Positions 37,460 to 47,334 are shown, counted from the stretch's first letter. The stretch is 61,964 bases of DNA from Candidatus Competibacteraceae bacterium (GCA_014879445.1 JACSSC010000021.1:1-61964), one strand, 5' to 3'. The notes: a model not told the origin generated them from the letters alone. Program-made: numbers and translations.

Positions 37460-37518
37460 CGTATTCGTCTTTTCTGGTTAATTACCCTGATATTATTAAT
37501 TCAAATATTCTATCGTTA

Positions 37519-38118
37519 TTATTTGCGCTGAAGTTCTTGTACATACATCACTACCTGCCATCTTTCATATGCAGTAAGTTGAGAGCTATATGAGCCCATG
37601 TTTCCTTTTCCGTATTGGGTGGCATGAAAAATCTGCCCTTCTGTAATATCTTTCAATCTATCTGAATTAAAAGCAGGTGGCTGCAGCCCGTAGTTTTCTT
37701 TAGCAATCAAAACAGCAACAACAGAGCCATCCCCTTTTCCATCAGCACCATGACAAACAGCGCAATACACATTATACAATCTTTTACCCTCAAGTGTAGC
37801 AACATCTGATTTTTCTAAAGGATTTTTTAAAAAAGCAATTGCCGAATCTCTGCCCTGAGGTGTATTGGCATATGCATAAGGTAATGAGTTTATCATTTGT
37901 TCCCTATCAAAAGAATGAGCGATTGTTCCCTCAACAGGATTCTGGTTATTCAGCCCATTGGCAAAATTCGGATTGCTTTCTCCAGGTCTGTAAGCAGGCG
38001 AGCGATACATGTCGGGCATAAATTCAAAACCCGGGCTGTTTTTATCCTTATAGCAGGAAGTAAGCAGCAAACTCATTGCGGCTAATCCGATGACGATATT
38101 TCTATTGATTTTTTTCAT
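37519..38118 (-). CDS. actE: Alternative complex III monohaem lipoprotein ActE
   Basis: A 199-residue lipoprotein cytochrome c. The lipobox LLTSC places the acylated Cys at residue 22. A single haem-binding motif CAVCH is at 119-123 and a likely distal Met at 174 in KGNMGSYSS. It is a periplasm-facing electron carrier at the exit end of alternative complex III. Order and size match other Bacteroidota operons. It lies between actD (23 bases upstream) and actF (59 bases downstream). Confidence 0.93.
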   Translation of the reverse strand: MKKINRNIVIGLAAMSLLLTSCYKDKNSPGFEFMPDMYRSPAYRPGESNPNFANGLNNQNPVEGTIAHSFDREQMINSLPYAYANTPQGRDSAIAFLKNPLEKSDVATLEGKRLYNVYCAVCHGADGKGDGSVVAVLIAKENYGLQPPAFNSDRLKDITEGQIFHATQYGKGNMGSYSSQLTAYERWQVVMYVQELQRK

Positions 38119-38141
38119 TGCTATGCATCAATTCGGTTATC

Positions 38142-38684
38142 TTAATCTTTGTATTTGAGTTCAGCATCATTAATTTCTATGGCTTTGGTTTCTTTTACCA
38201 TCGCCTTAAGTTCGTCGGCAGAAACCTTATTATCATCAAGCACAATTTCCATCACAAATTTATCATCTGTAGCGCGTAAATCCGGGTTCATAGATTTGAA
38301 TCCAGGAAAAAGTCGAGAACGAAAAAGGAAAGTAAAGTTCATAAGATGAGCTGCGATAAGAACAGTAATTTCGAAAGTTACAGGTATAAATGCAGGCAAA
38401 TTCTGACTCAGCGAGAAGCTAGGTTTGCCACCAATATTCATAGCCCAATCCTGTACATTCATATACCACATCATTAGCAATGCTAACGAAACGCCCATCA
38501 CTCCGTAAAAGAAAGCTACAGTTGAAATCCGTGTTGGTTTTACGCCCAACGCCTTATCAATTCCGTGAATAGGGAAAGGCGAGTACACCTCTCTAATCTT
38601 CACACCTTTACTCATCAGGTGTTTGGCTCCGTATAATGTTTCATCCGGATCTTCAAAAACTGCCAAAATTGTTTTTTTACCCAT
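38142..38684 (-). CDS. actD: Alternative complex III subunit ActD (DUF3341)
   Basis: A 180-residue DUF3341 protein. The soluble N-terminal part (residues 1-50) contains FEDPDETLYGAKHLMSKGVKIREVYSPFPIHG, read here only in pieces: EDPDETLYGA and YSPFPIHG are the family signatures. Two TM helices follow at about 60-80 and 100-122, then an acidic cytoplasmic tail. ActD packs near ActC in the complex and may take part in proton movement. It is 36 bases downstream of actC. Confidence 0.93.
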   Translation of the reverse strand: MGKKTILAVFEDPDETLYGAKHLMSKGVKIREVYSPFPIHGIDKALGVKPTRISTVAFFYGVMGVSLALLMMWYMNVQDWAMNIGGKPSFSLSQNLPAFIPVTFEITVLIAAHLMNFTFLFRSRLFPGFKSMNPDLRATDDKFVMEIVLDDNKVSADELKAMVKETKAIEINDAELKYKD

Positions 38685-38720
38685 AGTTCTTATTCTAAAA
38701 AATTAATCTATGTAAGTGTA

Positions 38721-40133
38721 TTAATGATGATGCTCTGATTCTCCTACTTTTTCGTAAAGCTCTTCTGTTTTCTTTTTCCATCCATCGCCTGAAATCTTAA
38801 GAATAGATTTGGTTTCTGCAATGGCAATTACAGGGAACGCTCTCGAAAACAAAAGGAAGAGCGTAAAGAAAATGCCCAGTGTGCCAATAAAAATACCAAT
38901 GTCAACGAATGTTGGATAAAACATAGTCCATGATGATGGTAAAAAGTCGCGGTGTGTTGATGTTACGATAATCACAAAACGCTCAAACCACATTCCAATA
39001 TTTACTACGATAGAAAGCATGAAAGTTGCAACCAAGCTGCGACGAATTTTTCTCGACCAAAACAATTGCGGACTGATAACATTACAACTCATCATAATCC
39101 AGTATGCCCAAGCATACGGTCCGGTTGCTCTGTTAAGGAAAGCGTAGTGTTCGTATTGAACACCGGAATACCAAGCAATCACTAGCTCTGTGATATAGGC
39201 CACACCAACTATTGAACCCGTTACAACAATAATTTTGTTCATAGATTCGAGGTGGTTAATGGTAATATACTCTTCAAGATTTAATACTTTACGCATAATA
39301 ATGAGCAAAGTAGCTACCATCGCAAATCCTGAGAAGATGGCACCGGCAACGAAATATGGTGGGAAAATGGTGGTATGCCAACCCGGTACAATAGAAGTGG
39401 CAAAGTCCATGGATACGATAGTATGAACAGAAAGTACCAAAGGTGTTGATAATCCGGCTAAAACAAGAGAAACCTCTTCAAAACGCTGCCAAGTTTTTAC
39501 ATTTCCACTCCAACCAAAACTCAAAACACTGTATATTTTTTTCATGATGGGTTTAATCTGACGATCACGAACGGTAGCAAAGTCGGGAATTAAACCGATA
39601 TACCAAAATCCCAATGAAACAGAAAAATAAGTTGAAATCGCAAACAAGTCCCAAAGAAGTGGTGAGTTGAAATTCACCCAAAGCGAGCCCAACTGGTTGG
39701 GAACAGGGAAAAACCAATACACAACCCAAACACGGCCTACGTGAATAGCAGGGAACATGGCTGCACAAATTACGGCAAAGATTGTCATCGCTTCGGCAGA
39801 ACGGTTAATGGCCATTCTCCATTTCTGACGGAATAATAAAAGGATGGCAGAAATCAACGTACCGGCGTGACCAATACCGACCCACCATACAAAGTTGGTG
39901 ATATCCCAAGCCCAACCTACTGTCTTATTCAACCCCCAGACCCCGATACCTGTTCCGAATGTATAGGCAATCAGCCCAACTCCCCACAAGGCACAAATGG
40001 CTGCTACGGTAAACACAAGGTACCATAGCTTGTTAGCGCGCCCTTCAATCGGCTTGCAGATGTCTTCCGTAATTTGATGATAGGATTTATTTCCTAAAAT
40101 TAACGGTTCCCTTATTGGTGATTCTACGTTCAT
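38721..40133 (-). CDS. actC: Alternative complex III quinol-oxidising membrane subunit ActC (NrfD-like)
   Basis: A 470-residue NrfD/PsrC-type integral membrane protein with about ten TM helices. It forms the quinol-binding site next to the iron-sulphur arm of ActB. Recognisable segments are WAWDITNFVWWVGIGHAGT, RSAEAMTIFAVICAAMFP, HTIVSMDFATSIVPGWHTTI and WFERFVIIV. It ends in a cytoplasmic charged tail with EHHH. Size and order match the Rhodothermus/Flavobacterium complex. It follows actB after 34 bases. Confidence 0.95.
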   Translation of the reverse strand: MNVESPIREPLILGNKSYHQITEDICKPIEGRANKLWYLVFTVAAICALWGVGLIAYTFGTGIGVWGLNKTVGWAWDITNFVWWVGIGHAGTLISAILLLFRQKWRMAINRSAEAMTIFAVICAAMFPAIHVGRVWVVYWFFPVPNQLGSLWVNFNSPLLWDLFAISTYFSVSLGFWYIGLIPDFATVRDRQIKPIMKKIYSVLSFGWSGNVKTWQRFEEVSLVLAGLSTPLVLSVHTIVSMDFATSIVPGWHTTIFPPYFVAGAIFSGFAMVATLLIIMRKVLNLEEYITINHLESMNKIIVVTGSIVGVAYITELVIAWYSGVQYEHYAFLNRATGPYAWAYWIMMSCNVISPQLFWSRKIRRSLVATFMLSIVVNIGMWFERFVIIVTSTHRDFLPSSWTMFYPTFVDIGIFIGTLGIFFTLFLLFSRAFPVIAIAETKSILKISGDGWKKKTEELYEKVGESEHHH

Positions 40134-40167
40134 ATTGCTTTACGGCTAATGTTTTACAATTTGCTGA

Positions 40168-43100
40168 TTAATGTTTGTCTGTATGTGCTTCGTCATGACC
40201 GGCATTTGATGCTTCATCATGTCCATAGATTTCTTCCACATTTCGCACTTTCGTTTGATAGATGACATTGGGCTTAATCCCAACTTCTTCAAGCAGATGA
40301 TATGCACGTCCATCTTTTTCGAGTTTGGCAATACGACTCTCAGAATCATTATAATCGCCAAACACAATGGCTTGCGTTGGACAAGCAGAAGAACAAGCTG
40401 TTTGAATTTCCTGATCTTTAACCATACGGCCTTCTTTTTTGGCATCAAGCTTACCGGCCTGAATCCGTTGTACGCACATGGAGCATTTTTCCATCACCCC
40501 ACGGTCGCGAACTGTAACATCAGGATTTAATACCATCTTGCCCAACTCGTCATTCATATAATAATCAAACTTGCTGTTGTTGTTATATTGGAACCAGTTG
40601 AAACGACGAACTTTATAAGGGCAGTTGTTGGCACAATAGCGAGTACCCACACAACGGTTATAGGTCATCTGATTAAGCCCTTCCGAACTGTGTGTAGTAG
40701 CAACCACCGGACAAACCGTTTCGCAAGGCGCATGATTACAGTGCTGACACATTACCGGCTGGAACACCACCTTAGGTTGTTTAGATGGAATTTCTTTGCT
40801 GCGATAATTATCGTTTGTTTTGTCATAACGCGTAGAGGGATCGGCATCAGATGTATAGTATCTGTCAATACGCATCCAATGCATATCTCGTGAACGTCGA
40901 ACTTCATCCTTGCCCACAACAGGTACGTTGTTCTCAATATGGCAAGCCACTACACAAGACCCACAACCGTTACACGCATTCAAATCAATTGAAAGACCCC
41001 AGCGGTGGTTTGGCATAGAGAACTCTTTCCAATAATCAATCTTGCTAACAGGAGCTTCATGTCCGCCATCCGTCAATGCATACACATTGGTATGCAAAGT
41101 TTTAGCAGGATTACCTGAACGAGCATTATCGTTATATTCCTTAAGTGAAGTTTCTTTTACAATATCACGTCCCATCATGGTATGGTGGGTTTGTGTTCCG
41201 GCAAGTTGATATTTTTTACCGGCATTTTCAACCGTTGCTCCTACAGCCCATGTCATCAACAATCCGTTAAGATATGAAACCATAGGATAGGCGTTTACAC
41301 CAATCAAATCATCCTTACGGCCAAACTTTCTACCATAGCCCAATGCAATACCAATGGTACCGGGCATTTGACCTGGTTGAGCCAAAACAGGCAATTCAAT
41401 GGATTTTCCGTTAACATTCACTTTCGCTACATGAGCCCATTGTCTTTGACCCATTAGTTTGTTAAACTTAAATTCGGGCTTATCCATATCTTCAGGCGAC
41501 ATGGTAATATAGTTATCCCAAGTTACACGGGTAATAGGATCTGGTAATTCATGAAGAATGGGATTAGTAGCATAAATGCCTGTACCCATGCCCACCTTTT
41601 GATAAAATACCACTTCCCATGATGAGGATTCAGAAGCAAGTTTAACGAGTGCCGCTGCCGCATCTGCCAATCCTGAAGCCGGCATTGGATCAGTAGCCGC
41701 AACGAAGGGTGCTATACCATTAGATATAGGTTGAGTTGAAGTATAAACGCCATCATGCAAACTCAAATTCCAAAACTCATCAAAAAGAAGTTTTCCTGAA
41801 CCGGCGAAAAGAGTAGTACTCCAAAATTTTTTGATATAATCGCGATACACGCTACTGTTTTTATCAGTACGCGTAGCTTTACCTGCCCACACCAATAAAG
41901 ATTCTTGAGCCGAACGGGTATCAAACAACGGATGAATAGTAGGTTGTTGTAAGCTATAATGCCCTTTTACCGGCTGATAATCATTCCAAGATTCAAGATA
42001 ATGGTGATCCGGACAAAGATATTTAACATTCGATTCTTCAACTCTATCAGCAAAAGAAACAGAAAAAGCCGCTTTTGAAAGCGCCTCATTGAAAGCATCA
42101 CCGGTAGGAAGCGTATATGCAGGATTTACACCATACAAAATCACTCCATTACCTGCCAAATCAGCTACTGCATCCATCATTGCTTTATCATCGCCCTGAT
42201 ATAGATGAACCGGAGTATCCATATCTATAGTATGACCATAGCTACCAAGTAATTGATTGATTTCATTGACAACCATTTGTGCATTGACATCATTAAGACC
42301 ACATACAACCAATGCATGAGATTTATTTTCCCAAAGATAATCTCCACATGCATGAATGCCTTCCTCAACAGATGTTGTGGCATTGGCTAAAGTTGTCATA
42401 TTTGCTTTAGCGGCAAGGTAGTTATAGAGAGAAACCAAAGCAGCACCGATTTCCGACTGCTTCACCATATAACGATAATCAGCATTAGCACCTGCCAACG
42501 ACATGACAGATTCAAACTGAAAATGACGCGACATGTCTTTATGTTCAGGCCTACGTGTAGTTGCGTACTGCTTTTGATAAGTTCCACTCATCAACCAATC
42601 ATTCATAAAATCACAACCAAAAGCAGCAATGGCTTTTGCTTTGTCAAAATGATATGAAGGAATGACTGCCTTGCCAAAAGTTGCTTGATTGGCCTGGCGA
42701 ATGCTTGCATAAGATACGGCATCATATTGAATATGAGTAACATTCCCAAATGCCATTTTAAACTCGCCAATGACAGCTTGCGTGGAAGGACTGATAACAG
42801 ATTGAGTGATTAAATAGGTTTTCTTTCCACCATCAGCCAACTCTTTCAGTTTTGCAATGATATCAGCATCTGCCTGACTCCAATCATAAGGAGCTCCCTC
42901 TTTTAAAGGGGTTTTGGCACGTTTGTTATCATATAAAGAAAGAACAGAGGCCTGAGCACGGGCGTTGGTTGCACCACCGGTTACTACCGACAAAGCATTT
43001 CCATCCACTTTGATAGGTCGCCCTTCACGGGTTTTCACCATGATACTGAAATAGTCAGCACCGTCATAAAAGCTCGAAGCATAATAATTGGCTACACCAG

Positions 43101-43362
43101 GTGTAATCGCATCCGGCTTAATAACATACGGGATGGCCTTTTTAATAGGTGTTTCGCAGGCCGCTAAAGTAGCGGCTGTTACGCCAAAACCTAGAAACTT
43201 CAAAAAGTCCCTGCGATTGGTATGCGTTGCAGCTACCTTATCATCTGCCAACATCTGCTCGATGGGTAGTTGCTCAGCAAACTCATTATCTCTGTTGTGA
43301 ATGAACTGTGGATCGTTCTCCAGTTCTTCGTAACCTTTCCAGTATACTTTATTCTTACTCAT
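40168..43362 (-). CDS. actB: Alternative complex III iron-sulphur subunit ActB (fusion of molybdopterin-like and ferredoxin parts)
   Basis: A 1064-residue periplasmic protein joining a CISM molybdopterin-oxidoreductase-like domain, which in this family has lost the metal cofactor, to a four-cluster ferredoxin domain. A twin-arginine motif RRDFLK (residues 50-55) precedes a hydrophobic stretch ending LAAC with Cys 69, so it is probably Tat-exported and lipid-anchored. The C-terminal Cys groups are CNGCGSCVVAC, CQHCNHAPCETVCP, RCVGTRYCANNCP and CSMC...CSSACPTQ (about residues 795-995). It passes electrons from quinol at ActC to the haems of ActA/E. A tatC gene is 13 kb away in this window. Confidence 0.95.
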   Translation of the reverse strand: MSKNKVYWKGYEELENDPQFIHNRDNEFAEQLPIEQMLADDKVAATHTNRRDFLKFLGFGVTAATLAACETPIKKAIPYVIKPDAITPGVANYYASSFYDGADYFSIMVKTREGRPIKVDGNALSVVTGGATNARAQASVLSLYDNKRAKTPLKEGAPYDWSQADADIIAKLKELADGGKKTYLITQSVISPSTQAVIGEFKMAFGNVTHIQYDAVSYASIRQANQATFGKAVIPSYHFDKAKAIAAFGCDFMNDWLMSGTYQKQYATTRRPEHKDMSRHFQFESVMSLAGANADYRYMVKQSEIGAALVSLYNYLAAKANMTTLANATTSVEEGIHACGDYLWENKSHALVVCGLNDVNAQMVVNEINQLLGSYGHTIDMDTPVHLYQGDDKAMMDAVADLAGNGVILYGVNPAYTLPTGDAFNEALSKAAFSVSFADRVEESNVKYLCPDHHYLESWNDYQPVKGHYSLQQPTIHPLFDTRSAQESLLVWAGKATRTDKNSSVYRDYIKKFWSTTLFAGSGKLLFDEFWNLSLHDGVYTSTQPISNGIAPFVAATDPMPASGLADAAAALVKLASESSSWEVVFYQKVGMGTGIYATNPILHELPDPITRVTWDNYITMSPEDMDKPEFKFNKLMGQRQWAHVAKVNVNGKSIELPVLAQPGQMPGTIGIALGYGRKFGRKDDLIGVNAYPMVSYLNGLLMTWAVGATVENAGKKYQLAGTQTHHTMMGRDIVKETSLKEYNDNARSGNPAKTLHTNVYALTDGGHEAPVSKIDYWKEFSMPNHRWGLSIDLNACNGCGSCVVACHIENNVPVVGKDEVRRSRDMHWMRIDRYYTSDADPSTRYDKTNDNYRSKEIPSKQPKVVFQPVMCQHCNHAPCETVCPVVATTHSSEGLNQMTYNRCVGTRYCANNCPYKVRRFNWFQYNNNSKFDYYMNDELGKMVLNPDVTVRDRGVMEKCSMCVQRIQAGKLDAKKEGRMVKDQEIQTACSSACPTQAIVFGDYNDSESRIAKLEKDGRAYHLLEEVGIKPNVIYQTKVRNVEEIYGHDEASNAGHDEAHTDKH

Positions 43363-43401
43363 AGGTGTTTGAATCCTTTTTGTTCGGAAAATAACTAACT
43401 A

Positions 43402-44844
43402 TTAATAATGGCATTTTGAACAATCAAGCCCTCCGATTTTCTCAACGGTAAATCCTTTGCCACCACGAGATTCGAATTCGGCCTGATGCTCTTTATAATA
43501 ATTGTGAAGTCGCTCATAATATGCGTTATCAGCGTATTGCACTTCAGTAGTGCGGTGACAGTTGATGCACCAGCCCATCGTTAGTGGTGAATACTGAAAT
43601 ACTTTATCCATTTCTTCAATATTGCCATGACAAGTAGCACATTCTACTTTACCAACCACGACGTGTTGTTGGTGACTAAAATACGCGTGCTCAGGCAAAT
43701 GATGAATTTGCACCCACTCAACAGGTTTTTGAATTTGTGGCTCAACTTTAGCATAAGCCCCCTCCGTGTCGCTTAACCAATCAGAAAATACTTTCTTCAC
43801 ATCATCAGGATTCATGTTCTGATAATCGCTGAAATATGATTTATCTTTAGGGTTCCATCCAACGGCTGCATATATTTTTGCAATTTCTTGCTTGCCATAT
43901 TTAGGTCCGCTCTCAACCGCTTTATGACAGTTCATACAAATATTGCTGGATGGGATACCGGAATGGCGACTTTTTTCAGCTGTACTATGACAATATGTAC
44001 ACTCAATTTTGTTTTGGCCTACGTGCAATTTATGAGAAAACTCAATAGGTTGATCAGGCATATAGCCGGTAACCTGTCCGTCGTTGGTCTTAAATCCACC
44101 ATATACACCTATATCATTGAGCGCCCAAAATCCCTTCAAACTCAACCAACATATCAAAATAAAGATGACTGTAAAAGATATTTTCTTATGGGTAGCCATC
44201 CATCCAAAAAATTCGCCGAAAAGCGATAAAGGTTTGCGGGCTGGGAGTTGTTCTTTTCCTTCTTTGGCGCGGCGCTTATTTTCGGCCGAACGCGACATGC
44301 TTCGCATAACAGAGATTGCTATCAGAAGCAAAAAGATTACACCTACAATTATCATTGTAAGTTTGCCGGAAGACAACCCTTTGCTTTTAGGAGCATCCGA
44401 AACAGGTGGAACTTTAGCAGCTGTAGTATCTACCGTATCATCCTTAACGACAGGTTTTGCGGCATCAGGATTGTCCATATATGACAGCAAGTCATCCATA
44501 TCCTGATCCGACAAAGTTTCAAATGCCGGCATCGGAATGCTATTGTATTCAGCAAACAAATCATTGGCATACTTATCGCCAGTTTTTAAAAACTCTGTTG
44601 AATTTTTAATCCATTTACGAAGCTTGGCTTCGTCTGTCCAACGATCTCTAAAACCTTTTAAGCCAGGTCCAACCATGCGCTGGTCAGAAAGTTGATGGCA
44701 CTGGATACAATTTGATTTATAAACTGTTTCCCCTTTGGCTGGGTCTCCGGCTGCATGCAAACGTCCAACCAGCAATACCGCAAATGCAAATGAGAGCACT
44801 GTGGCTTTTGCAATTCGAGTGTAGAAATTTCCGGTGTTTCTCAT
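43402..44844 (-). CDS. actA: Alternative complex III multihaem cytochrome ActA, six CxxCH motifs
   Basis: A 480-residue cytochrome. After a signal/anchor at residues 1-31 comes a class I cytochrome c domain with CIQCH at 46-50, then TM helices at about 161-180 and 221-240, then a class III-like multihaem domain with CTYCH 282, CMNCH 303, CATCH 402, CINCH 426 and CSKCH 475. That is five haems in the canonical domain plus one in an N-terminal monohaem domain. It is the first gene of the operon. The ATG at 44844 gives a proper leader; an in-frame TTG at 44910 lies inside the -7 box. The extra domain could replace a separate cytochrome c partner. Confidence 0.92.
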   Translation of the reverse strand: MRNTGNFYTRIAKATVLSFAFAVLLVGRLHAAGDPAKGETVYKSNCIQCHQLSDQRMVGPGLKGFRDRWTDEAKLRKWIKNSTEFLKTGDKYANDLFAEYNSIPMPAFETLSDQDMDDLLSYMDNPDAAKPVVKDDTVDTTAAKVPPVSDAPKSKGLSSGKLTMIIVGVIFLLLIAISVMRSMSRSAENKRRAKEGKEQLPARKPLSLFGEFFGWMATHKKISFTVIFILICWLSLKGFWALNDIGVYGGFKTNDGQVTGYMPDQPIEFSHKLHVGQNKIECTYCHSTAEKSRHSGIPSSNICMNCHKAVESGPKYGKQEIAKIYAAVGWNPKDKSYFSDYQNMNPDDVKKVFSDWLSDTEGAYAKVEPQIQKPVEWVQIHHLPEHAYFSHQQHVVVGKVECATCHGNIEEMDKVFQYSPLTMGWCINCHRTTEVQYADNAYYERLHNYYKEHQAEFESRGGKGFTVEKIGGLDCSKCHY

Positions 44845-44907
44845 AATGGCTTCAATTAAGCTCTGCAAAGAAATATATTTGTTAAGAATTGTCAAATTTT
44901 CAAGGGG

Positions 44908-44915
44908 CAAAAATA
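44908..44915 (-). promoter_or_regulatory. -7 box of actABCDEF operon
   Basis: TATTTTTG on the minus strand, a perfect TAnnTTTG, 63 bases before the actA ATG (44844), giving a leader of roughly 58 bases. The overlapping TTG at 44910 is therefore not the start codon. Confidence 0.65.
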
Positions 44916-45125
44916 CATTTTTCTATCACTTTTTTGCTGAATACTAAAGATTTTTTCACGAATACTATTATTTAAAATCATTCTAAACAAGGCATTTGAA
45001 AACATAACGCACACTCTGTTTTGTGTTATGGCTAGTAGGGGATTATAGAACGACAAAAAGAAGGAAACCTTAGAGAAAGAATATACATTAAATGCTAAAA
45101 TATAGAATATACAGTATGAAAAAAG

Positions 45126-45155
45126 TTGCAAAAACCTTTGGCTTCTTTATTTTTG
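45126..45155 (+). promoter_or_regulatory. Full -33/-7 promoter of S46 peptidase gene
   Basis: TTG at 45126-45128 (GTTG from 45125), 19 bases, then TATTTTTG at 45148-45155. This matches the Bacteroidota -33/-7 spacing well. The ATG is 25 bases downstream. Confidence 0.8.
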
Positions 45156-45180
45156 TTGCCATATCTAAACAGAAATAATC

Positions 45181-47316
45181 ATGATGCGAAAAATTACTCT
45201 TATTGTAGCCACCCTTTCTCTACTTTTTATTAAGGTTAGTGCCGATGAAGGCATGTGGTTGCCTTATCATATCGGGCGTGTAATTACAAATATGCAGGTT
45301 TATGGTTGCAAGCTAACTGCCGAACAAATATACAGTGCTGACAAGCCCTCTATTAAAGATGCTATTGTTCATTTTGGCGGGTTCTGTACCGGAGAAGTGG
45401 TAAGTAATCGTGGTTTGGTTTTTACTAATCACCATTGTGGTTATGATGCTATTTCGGGTCTTAGCACCAAAGAAAAAAACTATCTTGACAATGGATTTTG
45501 GGCAAACAGTTTTGAAGAAGAAATTCCGGCTCCTGGACTTTCAGTTTCATTCATGGTATATATGAACGACGTTACCGATCGAGTATTGAATGCATCTGAT
45601 CGAGCTGCCGAGATTAAAAAAATAAAAGAAGAAGCAACCGCGGGCAATCATTTCCGCGCTGATGTAAAATCTTATTTCTATGGTAACGAATATTATTTGT
45701 TGGTGTATGAAACCTTTACCGATATTCGATTAGTGGGCACACCTCCTCAGAATATTGGAAAATTTGGTGGAGACACCGACAACTGGATGTGGCCTCGTCA
45801 CACCGGCGATTTTAGTGTTTTCAGGATTTATGCTTCTTCTGACAATAAGCCGGCAGCATACAGTGAAACAAATGTACCCTATAAACCTAAACACTTTTTA
45901 CCTATCAATTTAAAAGGAATTCAAGAAAACGATTTTGCGATGATAATGGGATTTCCGGGGCGCACAACTCGATATTTGACACAATCAGGAATTAAAAGTA
46001 TTGCCTTTGAGAGGTATCCCGAAAGGTCTAAAATTCTGAAAGCTAAATTAGCCGAATGGTGGAGTGAAATGGAAAAAGATGTGAACATCCGCTTGCTTCT
46101 CTCCAGCGATTATGCGTCTTATGCAAATAGCCAAAAATATTATGAAGGAGTGATGAATGCCCTTAAATCATCACCTTGCCTGAATGAAAAAGCAAAACTT
46201 GAAGAAGGTTTTTTGAAATGGGCACAAGAAGATGCTAATCGCAACTCCCAATATAGTAATGTTATTAAGGAATTACAGCAACTTTATGAAGATAATCTAG
46301 AGCTCAATAAAGTAATTCAGTATTTGGCATTTGCTTATAGCGGAGTTCACATTGCAGAGTTGGGCGAAAGCTTGGCTCTCATGCATGAAGCCCTTTCTAT
46401 GAAAACTCCCGATCAAAATATATTATCACAAGCTACTCTTTCACTCAATGATGAATTTGGCCCATATTTTCTAACATTTGTAAAAGAAGCCGACCAAAAA
46501 GTATTTGCCAGCATGCTCCGGATTGCCAGCCAAAATCTTGATAAAAAATACTGGGTAAGCTGCATGACAAGCAAGCAATTAGCCAAAATGAAACCTGTAG
46601 TAGGTAAGGATGCTTTTGATTTGTATGCGTCTTTCACATACCAAAACTCCATACTTACTGATTCAACCAAACTTCGCAAATTCATGCAGAAACCTACTCT
46701 TGCCGTATTGCAGAAAGATCCGGGTGTGCAGTATGCTCTTGATGTTAATAATATGTTTGGTCAGTATTTGGGTGCTATACGTGCTGTAAATCAGAAAGAA
46801 GAAGCTTTGATGAAAAACTATGTGAAAGGTCTTAGAGAATATAAAAGTGATAAGTTTTTCTATCCAGATGCCAATTCTACTCTACGAGTAACCTATGGGC
46901 AAATCAAATCATACATACCACGCGATGGAGTGCTATATAACTGGTACACTACACAAAAGGGTATTCTTGAAAAAGAGATTCCGGGAGATTCAGAATTTGA
47001 TGTTCCTACAGATTTCAGCCAGTCGTTGCGTAAGGGTAATTTTGGTAAATATGCCGACAAGAATGGTGATTTGCCTGTGGGCTTTATCTGCAACCTTGAT
47101 ATTACAGGTGGGAACTCAGGCAGTCCTGTAATTAATGGGAATGGAGAGCTCATTGGTATTGCTTTTGACGGTGTATGGGAAGGAATGGTGGGCGATTTAT
47201 ACTGGGAACCATCAAAAAACAGAACCATTGCAGTGGATATTCGCTATGTAATGTATGTAATCGAACAGATGTCAGGGACACAACGCCTTTACAACGAAGT
47301 GAAAATTATTCTCTAA
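45181..47316 (+). CDS. S46 family dipeptidyl-peptidase, DPP7-like
   Basis: A 711-residue secreted serine exopeptidase releasing dipeptides from the N-termini of oligopeptides, a nutrient-uptake function in Bacteroidota. The signal peptide ends near residue 21. The double-barrel chymotrypsin fold carries the catalytic His in VFTNHHCGYDA (84/85) and the nucleophile S646 in GGNSGSP. Eighteen residues past the Ser is Gly664 (IAFDGVWEG); in DPP11 this place holds the Arg that selects acidic P1 residues, while DPP7 has Gly, so a hydrophobic P1 preference is predicted. Monocistronic with a strong promoter and terminator. Confidence 0.9.
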   Translation: MMRKITLIVATLSLLFIKVSADEGMWLPYHIGRVITNMQVYGCKLTAEQIYSADKPSIKDAIVHFGGFCTGEVVSNRGLVFTNHHCGYDAISGLSTKEKNYLDNGFWANSFEEEIPAPGLSVSFMVYMNDVTDRVLNASDRAAEIKKIKEEATAGNHFRADVKSYFYGNEYYLLVYETFTDIRLVGTPPQNIGKFGGDTDNWMWPRHTGDFSVFRIYASSDNKPAAYSETNVPYKPKHFLPINLKGIQENDFAMIMGFPGRTTRYLTQSGIKSIAFERYPERSKILKAKLAEWWSEMEKDVNIRLLLSSDYASYANSQKYYEGVMNALKSSPCLNEKAKLEEGFLKWAQEDANRNSQYSNVIKELQQLYEDNLELNKVIQYLAFAYSGVHIAELGESLALMHEALSMKTPDQNILSQATLSLNDEFGPYFLTFVKEADQKVFASMLRIASQNLDKKYWVSCMTSKQLAKMKPVVGKDAFDLYASFTYQNSILTDSTKLRKFMQKPTLAVLQKDPGVQYALDVNNMFGQYLGAIRAVNQKEEALMKNYVKGLREYKSDKFFYPDANSTLRVTYGQIKSYIPRDGVLYNWYTTQKGILEKEIPGDSEFDVPTDFSQSLRKGNFGKYADKNGDLPVGFICNLDITGGNSGSPVINGNGELIGIAFDGVWEGMVGDLYWEPSKNRTIAVDIRYVMYVIEQMSGTQRLYNEVKIIL

Positions 47317-47334
47317 TTTTTCAAAATATTTTTT

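Larger units (their letters stand above)
44845..45180. other. 336-bp divergent intergenic region between actA and the S46 peptidase gene
   Basis: The only gap above 300 bases. It holds the actA promoter (44908-44915, minus) and the S46 peptidase promoter (45126-45155, plus). Between them is an imperfect inverted repeat, CATAACGCACA at 45003-45013 and TGTGTTATG at 45022-45030, which could be an operator or weak hairpin. No credible gene is seen; a minus-strand frame of 79 codons at 44892-45131 overlaps the promoter and has no homology I recognise. Confidence 0.6.

Noticed and set aside
44892-45131. 79-codon minus-strand open frame in the largest intergenic gap
   Set aside because: It overlaps the actA promoter, has no recognisable family and an AT-driven hydrophobic composition; treated as chance.
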